Numbered from the stretch's first letter, positions 34,199-45,603 are shown. The stretch: DNA of 64,000 nucleotides from Pseudomonas protegens (GCF_013407925.2 NZ_CP060201.1:3844001-3908000), one strand, 5' to 3'. Made by a program: numbers and translations. The notes: generated by a model not told the origin, from the letters alone.

Positions 34199-35026
34199 TT
34201 ACTGATACAACGCCGGGCGCCGATCCAGGTGCACGTGGTTATGTTCACTGATGGACTTGTGCCAGGCCTGGGCCAGATCCAGCTCCGCCAGCAGCAACTG
34301 CTCGGTGCGTTCCCGATCCTTGCCCGCCAGCGGATAACCGTCGGCGTCGACAATGGTCGAGCCGCCGACCCAGTTCACCTCACGCTCCTCGCCACAGCGG
34401 TCGCAGGCGGCGATGAACATCCGATTGACTGCTGCGTTGGCCTGTACCCGGATCATCTCCGCCGGGCGTTCGCTGGCCGGGCGCGGGCCGTCCGGCCAGT
34501 TCACCGGCGCGCACAAAAGCGCCGCCCCGGCCAGGGCCGGCAGGCGCACCCATTCGGGGAACTCCAGGTCATAGCAGATCATCATGGCGATCGGCCCGAA
34601 GCGGGTGGGCACCACCGGTGGCGGTTCGTCGCCGGGGGTGAAGATCAGGTTTTCCCGGTCCCACAGGTGCGCCTTGCGATACACCGTCAGCGTTCCTTCC
34701 GGCTCGATCAGCGCCGCGCTGTTGGCCACGCGCTGATCGTCCAGGCGCTCGCAGAAGCCGCCGACGATCACCACCTGCAGTTCTTCAGCCAGGGTTTTCC
34801 ACAGGCTCAGGGTCGGCCCGTCGAGGCTTTCCGAGAGCGCCAGGGCTTCCTGGCGGTCGCGGAACACGTAGCCGCTCTGCACCAGTTCCGGCAGCACCAC
34901 CACCTGGGCGCCGCGGGCGGCGGCCAGGCGGATGGCCTCGGCGCTGAGGTTGCGGTTGTAGTCCAGGTCGCCGATTCGCGGTGCCAGTTGCTGGCAGGCC
35001 ACTTTCAGGGATGTCTGGGGGATCAT
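34199..35026 (-). CDS. Carbon-nitrogen hydrolase (nitrilase superfamily amidase)
   Basis: A 275-residue protein with the complete Glu-Lys-Cys triad of the superfamily: LPELVQSGY (E), YRKAHLWDRE (K) and MICYDLEFPEW (C). These enzymes hydrolyse amides, carbamoyl compounds or nitriles. It overlaps the NCS1 permease stop by ATGA and is transcribed from the permease side, so import and hydrolysis are likely coupled. An amide or ureido-type substrate such as an N-carbamoyl or hydantoin-derived compound is inferred, not shown. The pair is inserted between gbcB and ltaE. Confidence 0.85.
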   Translation of the reverse strand: MIPQTSLKVACQQLAPRIGDLDYNRNLSAEAIRLAAARGAQVVVLPELVQSGYVFRDRQEALALSESLDGPTLSLWKTLAEELQVVIVGGFCERLDDQRVANSAALIEPEGTLTVYRKAHLWDRENLIFTPGDEPPPVVPTRFGPIAMMICYDLEFPEWVRLPALAGAALLCAPVNWPDGPRPASERPAEMIRVQANAAVNRMFIAACDRCGEEREVNWVGGSTIVDADGYPLAGKDRERTEQLLLAELDLAQAWHKSISEHNHVHLDRRPALYQ

Positions 35027-36468
35027 TGCGCGCCTCCTTCCAGTTGCTGTTCGCTGGCCTGGATAGCCAGGCGTTCGGCTTCCAGGTCCAGGTTACGGGT
35101 CAGGGCCCAGTAGACCAGCCCGGCCACCGCCAGGCCAATCACGAAGGCAATGTCGGCGCCGCCCAGGGCCTGGGACAGTGGGCCCTGGTAGAAACTCAGG
35201 GACATGAACGGCACCATCGCCAGCAGGCCGAGGAAGTAGGCCAGCAACCCGGCGCTGGACCAGCGGCCATAGATGCCGGCGGGATTGAAGATGTGGCTGA
35301 TGGCATAGCGGCCTTTGCGCACCAGGTAGAAGTCCGCCAGGTTGACCGCGGTCCAGGGCACCAGGAAGTACAGCATCAGCAGGACAAAGGTGTTGAAGCT
35401 GCCCAGGTAGCTCTCGGGGATGTTCATGGCGATCAGGAAGATCACCACCGCCACCAGGAGGATGCCGGTCACCCGGCTCTTGAGCGTGGGCTGGATCGAC
35501 TTGAAGCCGTCGATGGCGCTGATGCCGGTGAGCATGGCGCCGTAGCAGTTGACCGCCATGATGCCCACCAGCGCCGGCACCGCGATCAGCACGGTGAAGG
35601 TGCCGAAGCCCGGAATCAGCTGGTTGCCCACTTCGCGCACGCTGGCGATGGCGTCCGGCGAGGGCAGTGCCGAGGCTAGGAAGGCCCCCAGGGACATCAG
35701 CCACAGGGCCGATCCGGCGGCGCCCAGGTAGGTCCAGAAGATCACCTTGCGCGATGGCGTCTGGTGCGGCAGGTAGCGCGAATAGTCGGAGACGTACACC
35801 GAATAGCTGATCTGGTAACCGGCGGCGGCCGACAGCTGGATCAGGAACGCCGACCAGGAAAAATGCGCGTCGGCCACGGCGGCATCGGCCTGCAGGGTCA
35901 GCAGGGCGCTGACGGTGAGCACCGCGAACACGCTGATCATCACGTAGGTCAGCCAGCGCTGCACGGTGTGCAGCAGGTCATGGCCGACCACCGCGATCAG
36001 CACCGCGATGGCGATCATCAAGGTGTACCAGGGCGCCCGGGCCCCGGGGATCACCGTGTTGATGGCGTCGGTGGCGAGGATCACGTTGAACACGTTGAAG
36101 CCGATGTAGACGAACACCACCGCGGTGAACGGCACGATGGCCCCGCGCAGGCCGAACTGCGCGCGGGACTGGATCATCTGCGGCAGGCCCATGCGCGGGC
36201 CCTGGTTGGCGTGGAAGGCCATGCAGAAGGTGCCCAGGCACACGCCGATGACGATCGCCAGGATGGCGTATTGCAGGGCCAGACCCAGGGCCGCGCCGGT
36301 GAAGCCGGTGACCATGGTGGTGAGCACGAAGTTGCCGGTGAACCAGAAGGGGCCCTGGTGCCAGACCTTGCCGTGGCGCTCGTTGCGCGGCACGTAGTCG
36401 ATGGAGCGGGTTTCGATCTTCAGGCCAGGAGACTGGGCCTTTTCGGTGACGCAAGACTGAGTCGTCAT
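35023..36468 (-). CDS. NCS1-family nucleobase/allantoin-type permease
   Basis: A 481-residue membrane protein with about 12 transmembrane helices. The family start is clear (SIDYVPRNERHGKVWHQGPF, FTGNFVLTTMVTGFTGAALG), followed by NQGPRMGLPQMIQSRAQFG. NCS1 transporters move purines, pyrimidines, hydantoins or allantoin with Na+ or H+. It is the first gene of a two-gene operon with the amidase. The substrate cannot be fixed from sequence; position within betaine/carnitine genes does not by itself prove a quaternary-amine cargo. Confidence 0.85.
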   Translation of the reverse strand: MTTQSCVTEKAQSPGLKIETRSIDYVPRNERHGKVWHQGPFWFTGNFVLTTMVTGFTGAALGLALQYAILAIVIGVCLGTFCMAFHANQGPRMGLPQMIQSRAQFGLRGAIVPFTAVVFVYIGFNVFNVILATDAINTVIPGARAPWYTLMIAIAVLIAVVGHDLLHTVQRWLTYVMISVFAVLTVSALLTLQADAAVADAHFSWSAFLIQLSAAAGYQISYSVYVSDYSRYLPHQTPSRKVIFWTYLGAAGSALWLMSLGAFLASALPSPDAIASVREVGNQLIPGFGTFTVLIAVPALVGIMAVNCYGAMLTGISAIDGFKSIQPTLKSRVTGILLVAVVIFLIAMNIPESYLGSFNTFVLLMLYFLVPWTAVNLADFYLVRKGRYAISHIFNPAGIYGRWSSAGLLAYFLGLLAMVPFMSLSFYQGPLSQALGGADIAFVIGLAVAGLVYWALTRNLDLEAERLAIQASEQQLEGGAQ

Positions 36469-36616
36469 GGGTGGAGCCTTTGTTTTTATAGGTCGACCCC
36501 GGAGTCTCGGATAAAGGCGGCGGATGTTGAATCAGCAGGGGCAAATAATCAGTTCAGGAATTTGTGAACTGATGCTTTCGCTGACCAGCCAGTTCCTGTG
36601 GAGGAGGGTGTGTCTT

Positions 36617-36701
36617 TGTAGGAGCCGGCTTGCCGGCGAAGGCGTCCGTGAGACTGGCGCCCGGGTTGCGGGCCTGTTCGCTGGCAAGCCAGCTCCTACA
36701 T
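36617..36701. repeat. REP pair (inverted)
   Basis: GTAGGAGCCGGCTTGCCGGC faces TTCGCTGGCAAGCCAGCTCC, directly downstream of ltaE. Confidence 0.9.
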
Positions 36702-36717
36702 GCGGGGGGGGGGTGGG

Positions 36718-37758
36718 TCAGGCGCTCATCACGGTGCGGATGTCGGCTGCCAGTTCGCGCACGCGCTCTTCTTCGGTGTCCCAGGAGCACATGAAGCGCG
36801 CGCCGCCCTTGCCGATGAAGGTGTAGAAGCGCCAGCCCCTGGCGGTCAGGGCGGCAATCGCCGGTTCCGAGAGTTGCAGGAACACGCCGTTGGCCTGCAC
36901 CGGGAACATCAGCTCCACGCCAGGAGTGTCGGCCACCAGCTGGGCCAGCAACTGCGCGCAGTGGTTGGCGTGGCGGGCGTGCTTGAGCCAGGCGTCGTTT
37001 TCCAGCAGGCCGACCCAGGGCGCCGAGAGAAAGCGCATTTTCGAGGCCAGCTGGCCGGCCTGCTTGCAGCGGTAGTCGAAGTCTTCCGCCAGCTGGTGGT
37101 TGAAGAACAGGATCGCTTCACCCACCGCCATGCCGTTTTTCGTGCCGCCAAAGCACAGCACGTCGACGCCGGCCTTCCAGGTCAGCTCCGCCGGGGTGCA
37201 GCCGAGGAAGGCGCAGGCGTTGGAGAAGCGCGCGCCGTCCATGTGCAGGTTCAGCCCCAGTTCCTTGCAGGTGGCGCTGATGGCGCGCACTTCTTCCGGG
37301 GTGTAGACGCTGCCCACTTCGGTGGCCTGGGTCAGGGTCACCACCCGCGGCTTGGGGTAGTGGATGTCCTGGCGCTTGAGGGCGATCTCGCGGATCGATT
37401 CCGGGGTCAGCTTGCCGTTCTGGGTGCCGGCGATCAGCAGCTTGGAACCGTTGGAGAAGAACTCCGGGGCGCCGCATTCGTCGGTTTCGACGTGGGCGGT
37501 TTCCGAGCAGATCACGCTGTGGTAACTCTGGCACAGCGACGACAGGGCCAGGGAGTTGGCGGCGGTGCCGTTGAAGGCAAAGAACACTTCGCAGTCGGTT
37601 TCGAACAATCTGCGGAAATGATCGGCGGCGCGAGCGGTCCACTGGTCGTCGCCATAAGCGCGCTCGTGGCCGTGGTTGGCCTGCTCCATGGCGGCCCAGG
37701 CTTCGGGGCAGATGCCGGAGTAGTTGTCGCTGGCGAATTGTTGGCTCTTGTCGGTCAT
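36718..37758 (-). CDS. ltaE: Low-specificity L-threonine aldolase
   Basis: A 346-residue PLP enzyme that cleaves L-threonine or L-allo-threonine to glycine and acetaldehyde. Typical features: FASDNYSGICPEAWAAMEQA at the N-terminus, HVETDECGAPEFF, HMDGARFSNACAFLG around residues 190-204, and VLCFGGTKNGMAVGE with the PLP lysine. It lies in the conserved spot before glyA in the Pseudomonas betaine cluster and links glycine with threonine. The ATG at 37758 was preferred to a longer frame because the family starts at MTDKSQQFASDN. Confidence 0.92.
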   Translation of the reverse strand: MTDKSQQFASDNYSGICPEAWAAMEQANHGHERAYGDDQWTARAADHFRRLFETDCEVFFAFNGTAANSLALSSLCQSYHSVICSETAHVETDECGAPEFFSNGSKLLIAGTQNGKLTPESIREIALKRQDIHYPKPRVVTLTQATEVGSVYTPEEVRAISATCKELGLNLHMDGARFSNACAFLGCTPAELTWKAGVDVLCFGGTKNGMAVGEAILFFNHQLAEDFDYRCKQAGQLASKMRFLSAPWVGLLENDAWLKHARHANHCAQLLAQLVADTPGVELMFPVQANGVFLQLSEPAIAALTARGWRFYTFIGKGGARFMCSWDTEEERVRELAADIRTVMSA

Positions 37759-37858
37759 GGCCGGCTCCGTGGTCGATGATGGTGCGCACTTTACCCAAGA
37801 ACAATGGCTCAGCACACGCTCTGTTTATGCCGGAATAATGCAGGGCCCATAAGGATTT

Positions 37859-38599
37859 ATGCGTGATGCGATGCTGAAAACCGACAACCCTCGGCGCGAT
37901 GGGGCGCTGGATGCGCTGAAGTGGCTGGCGCTGCTGAGCATGGTCCTCGATCACCTGCGTTATGTAGGCCTGAGCCTGGACTGGCTTTACGTACCCGGGC
38001 GTCTGGCGTTTCCCTGGTTCTGCCTGGCGATGGCGGTGAATCTGGCGCGGGTTGCTGATCGGTCTGGCCACCAGCTCGGGCAATGGCGCTACCTGGGCAG
38101 GCTGCTGCTGTTCAGCGGGCTCAGTGAGATTCCCTATCGCCTGTTCGTGCCCGATCCCGACACCTTGAATGTATTGCCGACCCTGGCCCTGGGGTTGCTG
38201 GTGGCCCGGGGCTGGCAGCGGCCCAGGGGGCTGGCGCTGGCGCTTGGCTTGGCGGCTCTGCTGCTGGCGCTGGGGTTTTCCCGTTGGCTGATGTTTGGCG
38301 CGTTCGGGGTGTTGCTGCCATTGGCCCTGCTGCTGGTGCAGCGCCGCCCCTGGTATTTCAGCCTGCTGCCCGGGGCCTTGTGCCTGGCGGCCAACCAATG
38401 GGAAACCTTGTTCCCGGCGGCGCGCCTGGGCAATTGGGTGGCGACCTGCGGTATTGCCGCCTGTCTGTTGGCGCCGTTGCTCGGGCTGATGCTGCTGCGG
38501 GGGCTGCGTGGCGGGTCGGTGCCGGCCATGCGCCGCTGGGCCTACCTGCTGTACCCGGCGCACTTTCTCCTGCTGCTGGCCCTGCGCCAACTCCTGTAG
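37859..38599 (+). CDS. TraX-family membrane protein
   Basis: A 246-residue polytopic membrane protein (about seven helices) of the TraX/acyltransferase family. The start GALDALKWLALLSMVLDHLR matches TraX, the F-pilin N-acetylase, but chromosomal copies like this are common in pseudomonads and have no known substrate. AAGGA lies a few bases before the ATG. The stop codon is supplied by a REP-like repeat (the TAG within CTGTAGCCGCTG), suggesting the repeat set the gene's end. Confidence 0.8.
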   Translation: MRDAMLKTDNPRRDGALDALKWLALLSMVLDHLRYVGLSLDWLYVPGRLAFPWFCLAMAVNLARVADRSGHQLGQWRYLGRLLLFSGLSEIPYRLFVPDPDTLNVLPTLALGLLVARGWQRPRGLALALGLAALLLALGFSRWLMFGAFGVLLPLALLLVQRRPWYFSLLPGALCLAANQWETLFPAARLGNWVATCGIAACLLAPLLGLMLLRGLRGGSVPAMRRWAYLLYPAHFLLLLALRQLL

Positions 38600-38744
38600 C
38601 CGCTGCCGCAGGCTGCGAACGGCTTGGGCGGCATTTCGACGTGGCAGACGGGGCGATCTTGAAGGTTTAGAGGTTTGGCTGGAGATCGCCAGGCAAGGTC
38701 CTGCGGACCTTTGCGCAGCTTCGCGGGCTCAGCAGCGGCTACAG
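38593..38744. repeat. REP-like inverted pair
   Basis: CTGTAGCCGCTGCCGCAGGC near 38594 and GCAGCGGCTACAG near 38731-38744. The rest of the gap to glyA (38745-38954) shows no gene and presumably holds the glyA promoter. Confidence 0.85.
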
Positions 38745-38954
38745 GGCCGCAGGGCGCCGATCCAGAGCCTTCCCCCGGCTGTGGCCCGAGGCATTTATCT
38801 GCGTGCGCCAAAGCATGTCGTAAACGCACCTTTGCGTGGCGTCCATAGGCATTTGAGTTCCCCTTGCCGGTCATACCATCGCATCCAAAGGGCGCAGCTG
38901 TAAGGCTCGCCTCACCGAGACGAAAGGCGCAGCGCCGCCGCTGGGAGAGACGTG

Positions 38955-40208
<1,254 letters not shown>

Positions 40209-40231
40209 GAGCCGCAACTGGAGCAATGACT

Positions 40232-41482
40232 ATGCAACGCTATTCGGGCTTCGGCCTCTTCAAGCACTCTCTCAGCCACCATGAAAACTGGCAGCGCATG
40301 TGGCGCACGCCGACCCCGAAGAAGGTCTACGACGTGGTCATCGTCGGCGGTGGCGGGCATGGCCTGGCCACCGCCTACTACCTGGCCAAGGAACACGGCA
40401 TCACCAATGTCGCGGTGGTGGAAAAGGGCTGGCTGGGCGGCGGCAACACTGCGCGCAACACCACCATCGTGCGTTCCAACTACCTGTGGGACGAGTCGGC
40501 GCAGCTTTACGAGCATGCGATGAAGCTGTGGGAAGGGCTGTCCCAGGACCTCAATTACAACGTGATGTTCTCCCAGCGCGGGGTCTACAACCTGTGCCAC
40601 ACCCTGCAGGACATCCGTGATTCCGAGCGTCGGGTCAGCGCCAACCGCCTCAACGGCATCGACGGCGAATTGCTCAACACCCAGCAGGTGGCGGACGAGA
40701 TTCCCTACCTGGATTGCTCGAAAAACACCCGTTATCCGATCCTCGGCGCCACGGTCCAGCGCCGTGGCGGCGTGGCCCGTCACGACGCCGTGGCCTGGGG
40801 CTTTGCCCGGGCCGCCGACGCCCTGGGCGTGGACCTGATCCAGCAGACCGAAGTCATCGGTTTTCGCAAGGAAAACGGCGTATGCATCGGCGTCGAGACC
40901 AACAAGGGCTTTATCGGCGCCAAGCGCGTCGGTGTGGTCACCGCCGGTAACTCCGGGCACATGGCCAAACTCGCGGGCTTCCGCCTGCCGATCGAATCCC
41001 ACCCGCTGCAAGCGCTGGTGTCGGAACCGATCAAGCCGATCATCGACAGCGTGATCATGTCCAACGCGGTGCACGGCTATATCAGCCAGTCGGACAAGGG
41101 CGACCTGGTGATCGGTGCCGGTATCGACGGCTGGGTCGGCTACGGCCAGCGCGGCTCCTACCCGGTGATCGAGCACACCATCCAGGCCATCGTCGAGATG
41201 TTCCCGATCCTCTCCCGGGTGCGCATGAACCGCCAGTGGGGCGGCATCGTCGACACCAGCCCGGACGCCTGCCCGATCATTTCCAAGACCCCGGTGCCGA
41301 ACATGTTCTTCAACTGCGGTTGGGGCACCGGCGGCTTCAAGGCCACCCCGGGCTCGGGCAACGTGTTTGCCGCGAGCCTGGCCAAGGGCGAGATGCATCC
41401 ATTGGCCGCCCCTTTCTCCATCGACCGTTTCCACAACGGCGCGCTGATCGACGAACACGGCGCTGCTGCGGTCGCCCACTAA
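40232..41482 (+). CDS. soxB: Sarcosine oxidase beta subunit
   Basis: A 416-residue FAD subunit of heterotetrameric sarcosine oxidase. FAD motif [20 protein letters not shown] is near residues 31-50; [21 protein letters not shown] follows. The substrate oxidation site is on this subunit (sarcosine to glycine, with formaldehyde carried on THF). The ATG at 40232 is preferred to 40226 because GGAG at 40220-40223 is then 8 bases away. It starts 23 bases after glyA, in one operon. Confidence 0.95.
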   Translation: MQRYSGFGLFKHSLSHHENWQRMWRTPTPKKVYDVVIVGGGGHGLATAYYLAKEHGITNVAVVEKGWLGGGNTARNTTIVRSNYLWDESAQLYEHAMKLWEGLSQDLNYNVMFSQRGVYNLCHTLQDIRDSERRVSANRLNGIDGELLNTQQVADEIPYLDCSKNTRYPILGATVQRRGGVARHDAVAWGFARAADALGVDLIQQTEVIGFRKENGVCIGVETNKGFIGAKRVGVVTAGNSGHMAKLAGFRLPIESHPLQALVSEPIKPIIDSVIMSNAVHGYISQSDKGDLVIGAGIDGWVGYGQRGSYPVIEHTIQAIVEMFPILSRVRMNRQWGGIVDTSPDACPIISKTPVPNMFFNCGWGTGGFKATPGSGNVFAASLAKGEMHPLAAPFSIDRFHNGALIDEHGAAAVAH

Positions 41483-41496
41483 AAGGACAACTCCCT

Positions 41497-41799
41497 ATGT
41501 TGCATATCTTCTGTCCTCACTGCGGCGAGCTGCGCTCCGAAGAGGAATTCCACTCGTCCGGCCAGGCCCATATTCCCCGGCCGCTGGACCCCAACGCCTG
41601 CACCGACGAGGAGTGGGGCGACTACATGTTCTTCCGCGACAACCCCCGCGGCCTGCACCACGAGTTGTGGATCCACGCCGCCGGTTGCCGCCAGTACTTC
41701 AACGCCACCCGCGACACCGTGACCTACGAAATTCTTGAAACCTACAAGATAGGCACCAAACCGCAGTTCACCGCCAAGGCTGCTGGAGAGAAGGTATGA
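41497..41799 (+). CDS. soxD: Sarcosine oxidase delta subunit
   Basis: A 100-residue zinc-binding subunit. The Zn ligands are in MLHIFCPHCGELRSEEEFH and a downstream His/Cys (HHELWIHAAGCRQYFN). It joins the alpha and beta subunits in the heterotetramer. AAGGA lies 9 bases before the ATG. Its TGA overlaps the soxA ATG (ATGA), coupling translation. Confidence 0.95.
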   Translation: MLHIFCPHCGELRSEEEFHSSGQAHIPRPLDPNACTDEEWGDYMFFRDNPRGLHHELWIHAAGCRQYFNATRDTVTYEILETYKIGTKPQFTAKAAGEKV

Positions 41800-44700
41800 G
41801 CCAGACCAATCGCCTGTCCAACGGCGGACGCATCGACCGCAACAAAGTCCTGACCTTCACCTTTAACGGCCAGACCTACAAAGGCTTTGAGGGCGACACC
41901 CTGGCCTCGGCCCTGCTGGCCAACGGCGTGGACATCATCGGTCGCAGCTTCAAGTACTCCCGGCCCCGGGGCATCTTCGCCGCGGGCTGCGAAGAGCCCA
42001 ACGCGGTGCTGCAGATCGGCGCCACCGAAGCCACCCAGATCCCCAACGTGCGCGCCACCCAACAGGCGCTGTACCAGGGCCTGGTGGCCACCAGCACCAA
42101 CGGCTGGCCCAGCGTCAACAACGACATGATGGGGATTCTCGGCAAGGTCGGCGGCAAGCTGATGCCGCCGGGCTTCTACTACAAAACCTTCATGTACCCG
42201 CAATCGTTCTGGATGACCTACGAGAAGTACATCCGCAAGGCCGCGGGCCTCGGTCGCTCGCCTACCGAGAACGATCCGGACACCTACGACAACATGAACC
42301 AGCACTGCGACGTGCTGATTGTCGGCGCCGGCCCCGCCGGTCTTGCTGCCGCGCTGGCCGCTGCCCGCAGTGGCGCCCGGGTGATCCTCGCCGATGAGCA
42401 GGAAGAGTTCGGCGGCAGCCTGCTGGACAGCCGCGAAAGCCTGGACGGCAAGCCGGCGGTGGAGTGGGTGGCCAGCGTGATCGCCGAGCTCAAGTCGCTG
42501 CCGGACGTGTTGCTGCTGCCACGGGCCACGGTCAACGGCTACCACGACCATAACTTCCTGACCATTCACGAGCGCCTTACCGATCACCTCGGCGACCGCG
42601 CGCCCATCGGCCAGGTGCGCCAGCGTATCCACCGGGTCCGCGCCAAGCGCGTGGTGCTGGCCACCGGCGCCCACGAGCGGCCGCTGGTCTACGGCAACAA
42701 CGACGTGCCGGGCAACATGCTGGCCGGTGCCGTCTCCACCTACGTGCGCCGCTACGGCGTGGCCCCGGGCAAGAAACTGGTGCTGTCCACCAACAACGAC
42801 CACGCCTACCGCGTGGCCCTGGACTGGCTCGACGCCAGCCTGCAAGTGGTGGCCATCGCCGATGCGCGGCACAACCCCCGCGGCGCCCTGGTGGAAGAAG
42901 CCCGGGCCAAGGGTATTCGCATCCTCACCTCCAGCGCGGTGATCGAGGCCCGTGGCAGCAAGCACGTGACCGGCGCCCGCGTAGCGGCCATCGACGTCAA
43001 GGCGCACAAGGTCACCAGCCCCGGCGAATGGCTCGATTGCGACCTGATCGCCAGCTCAGGCGGCTACAGCCCGGTGGTGCACCTGGCCTCGCACCTGGGC
43101 GGCAAGCCGGTGTGGCGTGAAGACATCCTCGGTTTCGTGCCCGGTGAAGCACCGCAGAAGCGCGTGTGCGTCGGTGGCATCAACGGCGTCTACAGCCTCG
43201 GCGATACCCTGGCCGATGGTTTCGAGGGCGGTGTGCGCGCCGCCAGCGAAGCCGGGTTCCAGAGCGTTGAGGGCGTGTTGCCCAAGGCTCTGACCCGCCT
43301 GGAAGAACCGACCCTGGCGCTGTTCCAGGTGCCCCATGAAAAAGGCACGGCGCGGGCGCCCAAGCAGTTCGTTGATCTGCAGAACGACGTCACCGCCGCC
43401 GCCATCGAACTGGCGACCCGCGAGGGCTTCGAGTCGGTGGAGCACGTCAAGCGCTACACCGCCCTGGGCTTCGGCACCGACCAGGGCAAGCTGGGCAACG
43501 TCAACGGCCTGGCCATCGCCGCCCGTTCGCTGAACGTCAGCATCCCGCAGATGGGCACCACCATGTTCCGCCCGAACTACACGCCGATCACCTTCGGCGC
43601 CGTGGCCGGCCGGCACTGCGGGCACATCTTCGAGCCGGTGCGTTTCACCGCGCTGCATGCCTGGCATGTGAAGAACGGCGCCGAGTTCGAAGACGTCGGC
43701 CAGTGGAAGCGCCCCTGGTACTTCCCGAAAAACGGCGAAGACCTGCATGCCGCGGTCAAGCGTGAATGCCTGGCGGTGCGTGACAGCGTCGGCCTGCTGG
43801 ACGCCTCGACCCTGGGCAAGATCGACATCCAGGGCCCGGATGCCCGCGAGTTCCTCAACCGCATCTACACCAACGCCTGGACCAAGCTCGACGTGGGCAA
43901 GGCCCGCTACGGCCTGATGTGCAAGGAAGACGGCATGGTCTTCGACGACGGCGTCACCGCCTGTCTGGCCGACAACCACTTCCTGATGACCACCACCACC
44001 GGCGGCGCGGCTCGCGTGCTGCAGTGGCTGGAGATCTACCAGCAGACCGAATGGCCGGACCTCAAGGTGTACTTCACCTCGGTCACCGACCACTGGGCCA
44101 CCATGACCCTGTCGGGCCCCAACAGCCGCAAGCTGCTGAGCGAAGTCACCGACATCGACCTGGACAAGGACGGCTTCCCGTTCATGACCTGGAAGGAAGG
44201 CCTGGTGGGCGGCGTGCCGGCGCGGGTGTTCCGCATCTCGTTCACCGGCGAGCTGTCCTACGAGGTCAACGTCCAGGCTGACTACGCCATGGGCGTGCTG
44301 GAGCAGATCGTCGAGGCTGGCAAGAAGTACAACCTGACCCCTTACGGCACCGAAACCATGCACGTGCTGCGGGCCGAGAAGGGCTTCATCATCGTCGGCC
44401 AGGACACCGACGGCTCGATGACCCCGGACGACCTGAACATGGGTTGGTGCGTGGGCCGGACCAAGCCGTTCTCGTGGATCGGCTGGCGCGGCATGAACCG
44501 TGAAGACTGCGTGCGCGAGCAGCGCAAGCAACTGGTGGGCCTCAAGCCGATCGACCCGACCCAGTGGCTGCCGGAAGGCGCGCAACTGGTGTTCAACCCC
44601 AAGCAGGCGATCCCGATGAGCATGGTCGGTCACGTGACCTCCAGCTACGCCCACAACTCCCTGGGTTATTCCTTTGCCCTGGGCGTGGTCAAGGGCGGCC

Positions 44701-44813
44701 TCCAGCGCCTGGGCGAGCGGGTCTTCGCGCCGCTGGCCGATGGCCGGGTGATCGAGGCGGAAATCGTTTCCTCGGTGTTCTTCGACCCCAAGGGCGACCG
44801 CCAGAACATATGA
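41796..44813 (+). CDS. soxA: Sarcosine oxidase alpha subunit
   Basis: A 1005-residue subunit. Domains: an N-terminal ferredoxin-like domain (FTFNGQTYKGFEGDTLASAL), an NAD+-binding flavoprotein-type domain (CDVLIVGAGPAGLAAALAAA near residue 170), and a C-terminal aminomethyltransferase (GcvT-like) half from about 610 to the end that binds tetrahydrofolate (YFPKNGEDLHAAVKRE, TFGAVAGRHCG). It channels the methyl carbon to THF as 5,10-methylene-THF. Length is typical for the Pseudomonas and Corynebacterium enzymes. Confidence 0.95.
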   Translation: MSQTNRLSNGGRIDRNKVLTFTFNGQTYKGFEGDTLASALLANGVDIIGRSFKYSRPRGIFAAGCEEPNAVLQIGATEATQIPNVRATQQALYQGLVATSTNGWPSVNNDMMGILGKVGGKLMPPGFYYKTFMYPQSFWMTYEKYIRKAAGLGRSPTENDPDTYDNMNQHCDVLIVGAGPAGLAAALAAARSGARVILADEQEEFGGSLLDSRESLDGKPAVEWVASVIAELKSLPDVLLLPRATVNGYHDHNFLTIHERLTDHLGDRAPIGQVRQRIHRVRAKRVVLATGAHERPLVYGNNDVPGNMLAGAVSTYVRRYGVAPGKKLVLSTNNDHAYRVALDWLDASLQVVAIADARHNPRGALVEEARAKGIRILTSSAVIEARGSKHVTGARVAAIDVKAHKVTSPGEWLDCDLIASSGGYSPVVHLASHLGGKPVWREDILGFVPGEAPQKRVCVGGINGVYSLGDTLADGFEGGVRAASEAGFQSVEGVLPKALTRLEEPTLALFQVPHEKGTARAPKQFVDLQNDVTAAAIELATREGFESVEHVKRYTALGFGTDQGKLGNVNGLAIAARSLNVSIPQMGTTMFRPNYTPITFGAVAGRHCGHIFEPVRFTALHAWHVKNGAEFEDVGQWKRPWYFPKNGEDLHAAVKRECLAVRDSVGLLDASTLGKIDIQGPDAREFLNRIYTNAWTKLDVGKARYGLMCKEDGMVFDDGVTACLADNHFLMTTTTGGAARVLQWLEIYQQTEWPDLKVYFTSVTDHWATMTLSGPNSRKLLSEVTDIDLDKDGFPFMTWKEGLVGGVPARVFRISFTGELSYEVNVQADYAMGVLEQIVEAGKKYNLTPYGTETMHVLRAEKGFIIVGQDTDGSMTPDDLNMGWCVGRTKPFSWIGWRGMNREDCVREQRKQLVGLKPIDPTQWLPEGAQLVFNPKQAIPMSMVGHVTSSYAHNSLGYSFALGVVKGGLQRLGERVFAPLADGRVIEAEIVSSVFFDPKGDRQNI

Positions 44814-44831
44814 CATGAACCCGGGGCGCAC

Positions 44832-44933
44832 CCTGTAGCCGCTGCCGCAGGCTGCGCCAAGGTCCGCAGGACCTTCCCGGGATGCAAAAGCTTGCGCCCG
44901 GTTCTCATACGACCGCAGCCTCCGGCAGCGGCA
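44832..44933. repeat. REP-like inverted pair within the sox operon
   Basis: CTGTAGCCGCTGCCGCAGGC at 44832 and CCGCAGCCTCCGGCAGCGGC near 44911-44931, between soxA and soxG. Confidence 0.85.
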
Positions 44934-44970
44934 ACCGGAACCGGACCACAGAATAAAGGACAGGTGCTCC

Positions 44971-45603
44971 ATGACCGCAGTCAACGTTTACCAACAGCGC
45001 CCCACCACCGGGGCCAAGGCCGAGTCGCCCCTGCACCACGCCGACCTGCCGAGCCTGGTGGGCAAGGGCCGCAAGAACGCCGGGGTGATCCTGCGCGAGA
45101 AAAAACTCCTCGGTCACCTGACGATCCGTGGCGACGGCCACGACCCGGCCTTCGCCGCCGGCGTGCACAAGGCCCTGGGCATCGAATTGCCGGGTGCCCT
45201 GAGCGTGGTGGTCAAGGGTGAAACCAGCCTGCAATGGCTGGGCCCGGATGAGTGGCTGCTGATCGTGCCCAGCGGCGAAGAATTCGCCGCCGAGCAGAAC
45301 CTGCGGGCGGCCCTGGGCGACCTGCATATCCAGATCGTCAACGTCAGCGGCGGCCAGCAGATCCTCGAACTGTCCGGCCCCAACGTGCGCCAGGTGCTGA
45401 TGAAGTCCACCAGCTACGACGTGCACCCCAACAACTTCCCGGTGGGCAAGGCGGTGGGCACGGTGTTCGCCAAGTCGCAGCTGGTGATCCGCCGCACCGG
45501 CGAAGACACCTGGGAATTGCTGGTGCGTCGCAGTTTTTCCGATTACTGGTGGATGTGGCTGCAGGATGCGGCCGCCGAATACGGCCTTAGCGTCCAGGCC
45601 TGA
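44971..45603 (+). CDS. soxG: Sarcosine oxidase gamma subunit
   Basis: A 210-residue subunit of the heterotetramer with a GcvT-like fold (LQWLGPDEWLLIVPSGEE near residues 88-105; FPVGKAVGTVFAKSQLVIRR). It contacts alpha and beta and has no cofactor. The start is MTAVNVYQQRPTTG. It is separated from soxA by a REP-like pair, which may lower its expression relative to soxBDA. Confidence 0.93.
   Translation: MTAVNVYQQRPTTGAKAESPLHHADLPSLVGKGRKNAGVILREKKLLGHLTIRGDGHDPAFAAGVHKALGIELPGALSVVVKGETSLQWLGPDEWLLIVPSGEEFAAEQNLRAALGDLHIQIVNVSGGQQILELSGPNVRQVLMKSTSYDVHPNNFPVGKAVGTVFAKSQLVIRRTGEDTWELLVRRSFSDYWWMWLQDAAAEYGLSVQA

Noticed and set aside
37859..38599. Plasmid or conjugative transfer region suggested by TraX
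   Set aside because: Only the single TraX-type gene is present, inside a conserved chromosomal cluster; chromosomal TraX homologues are common.
38745..38954. Glycine riboswitch upstream of glyA
   Set aside because: I could not find the paired aptamer folds, and the region has no recognisable glycine-aptamer core.
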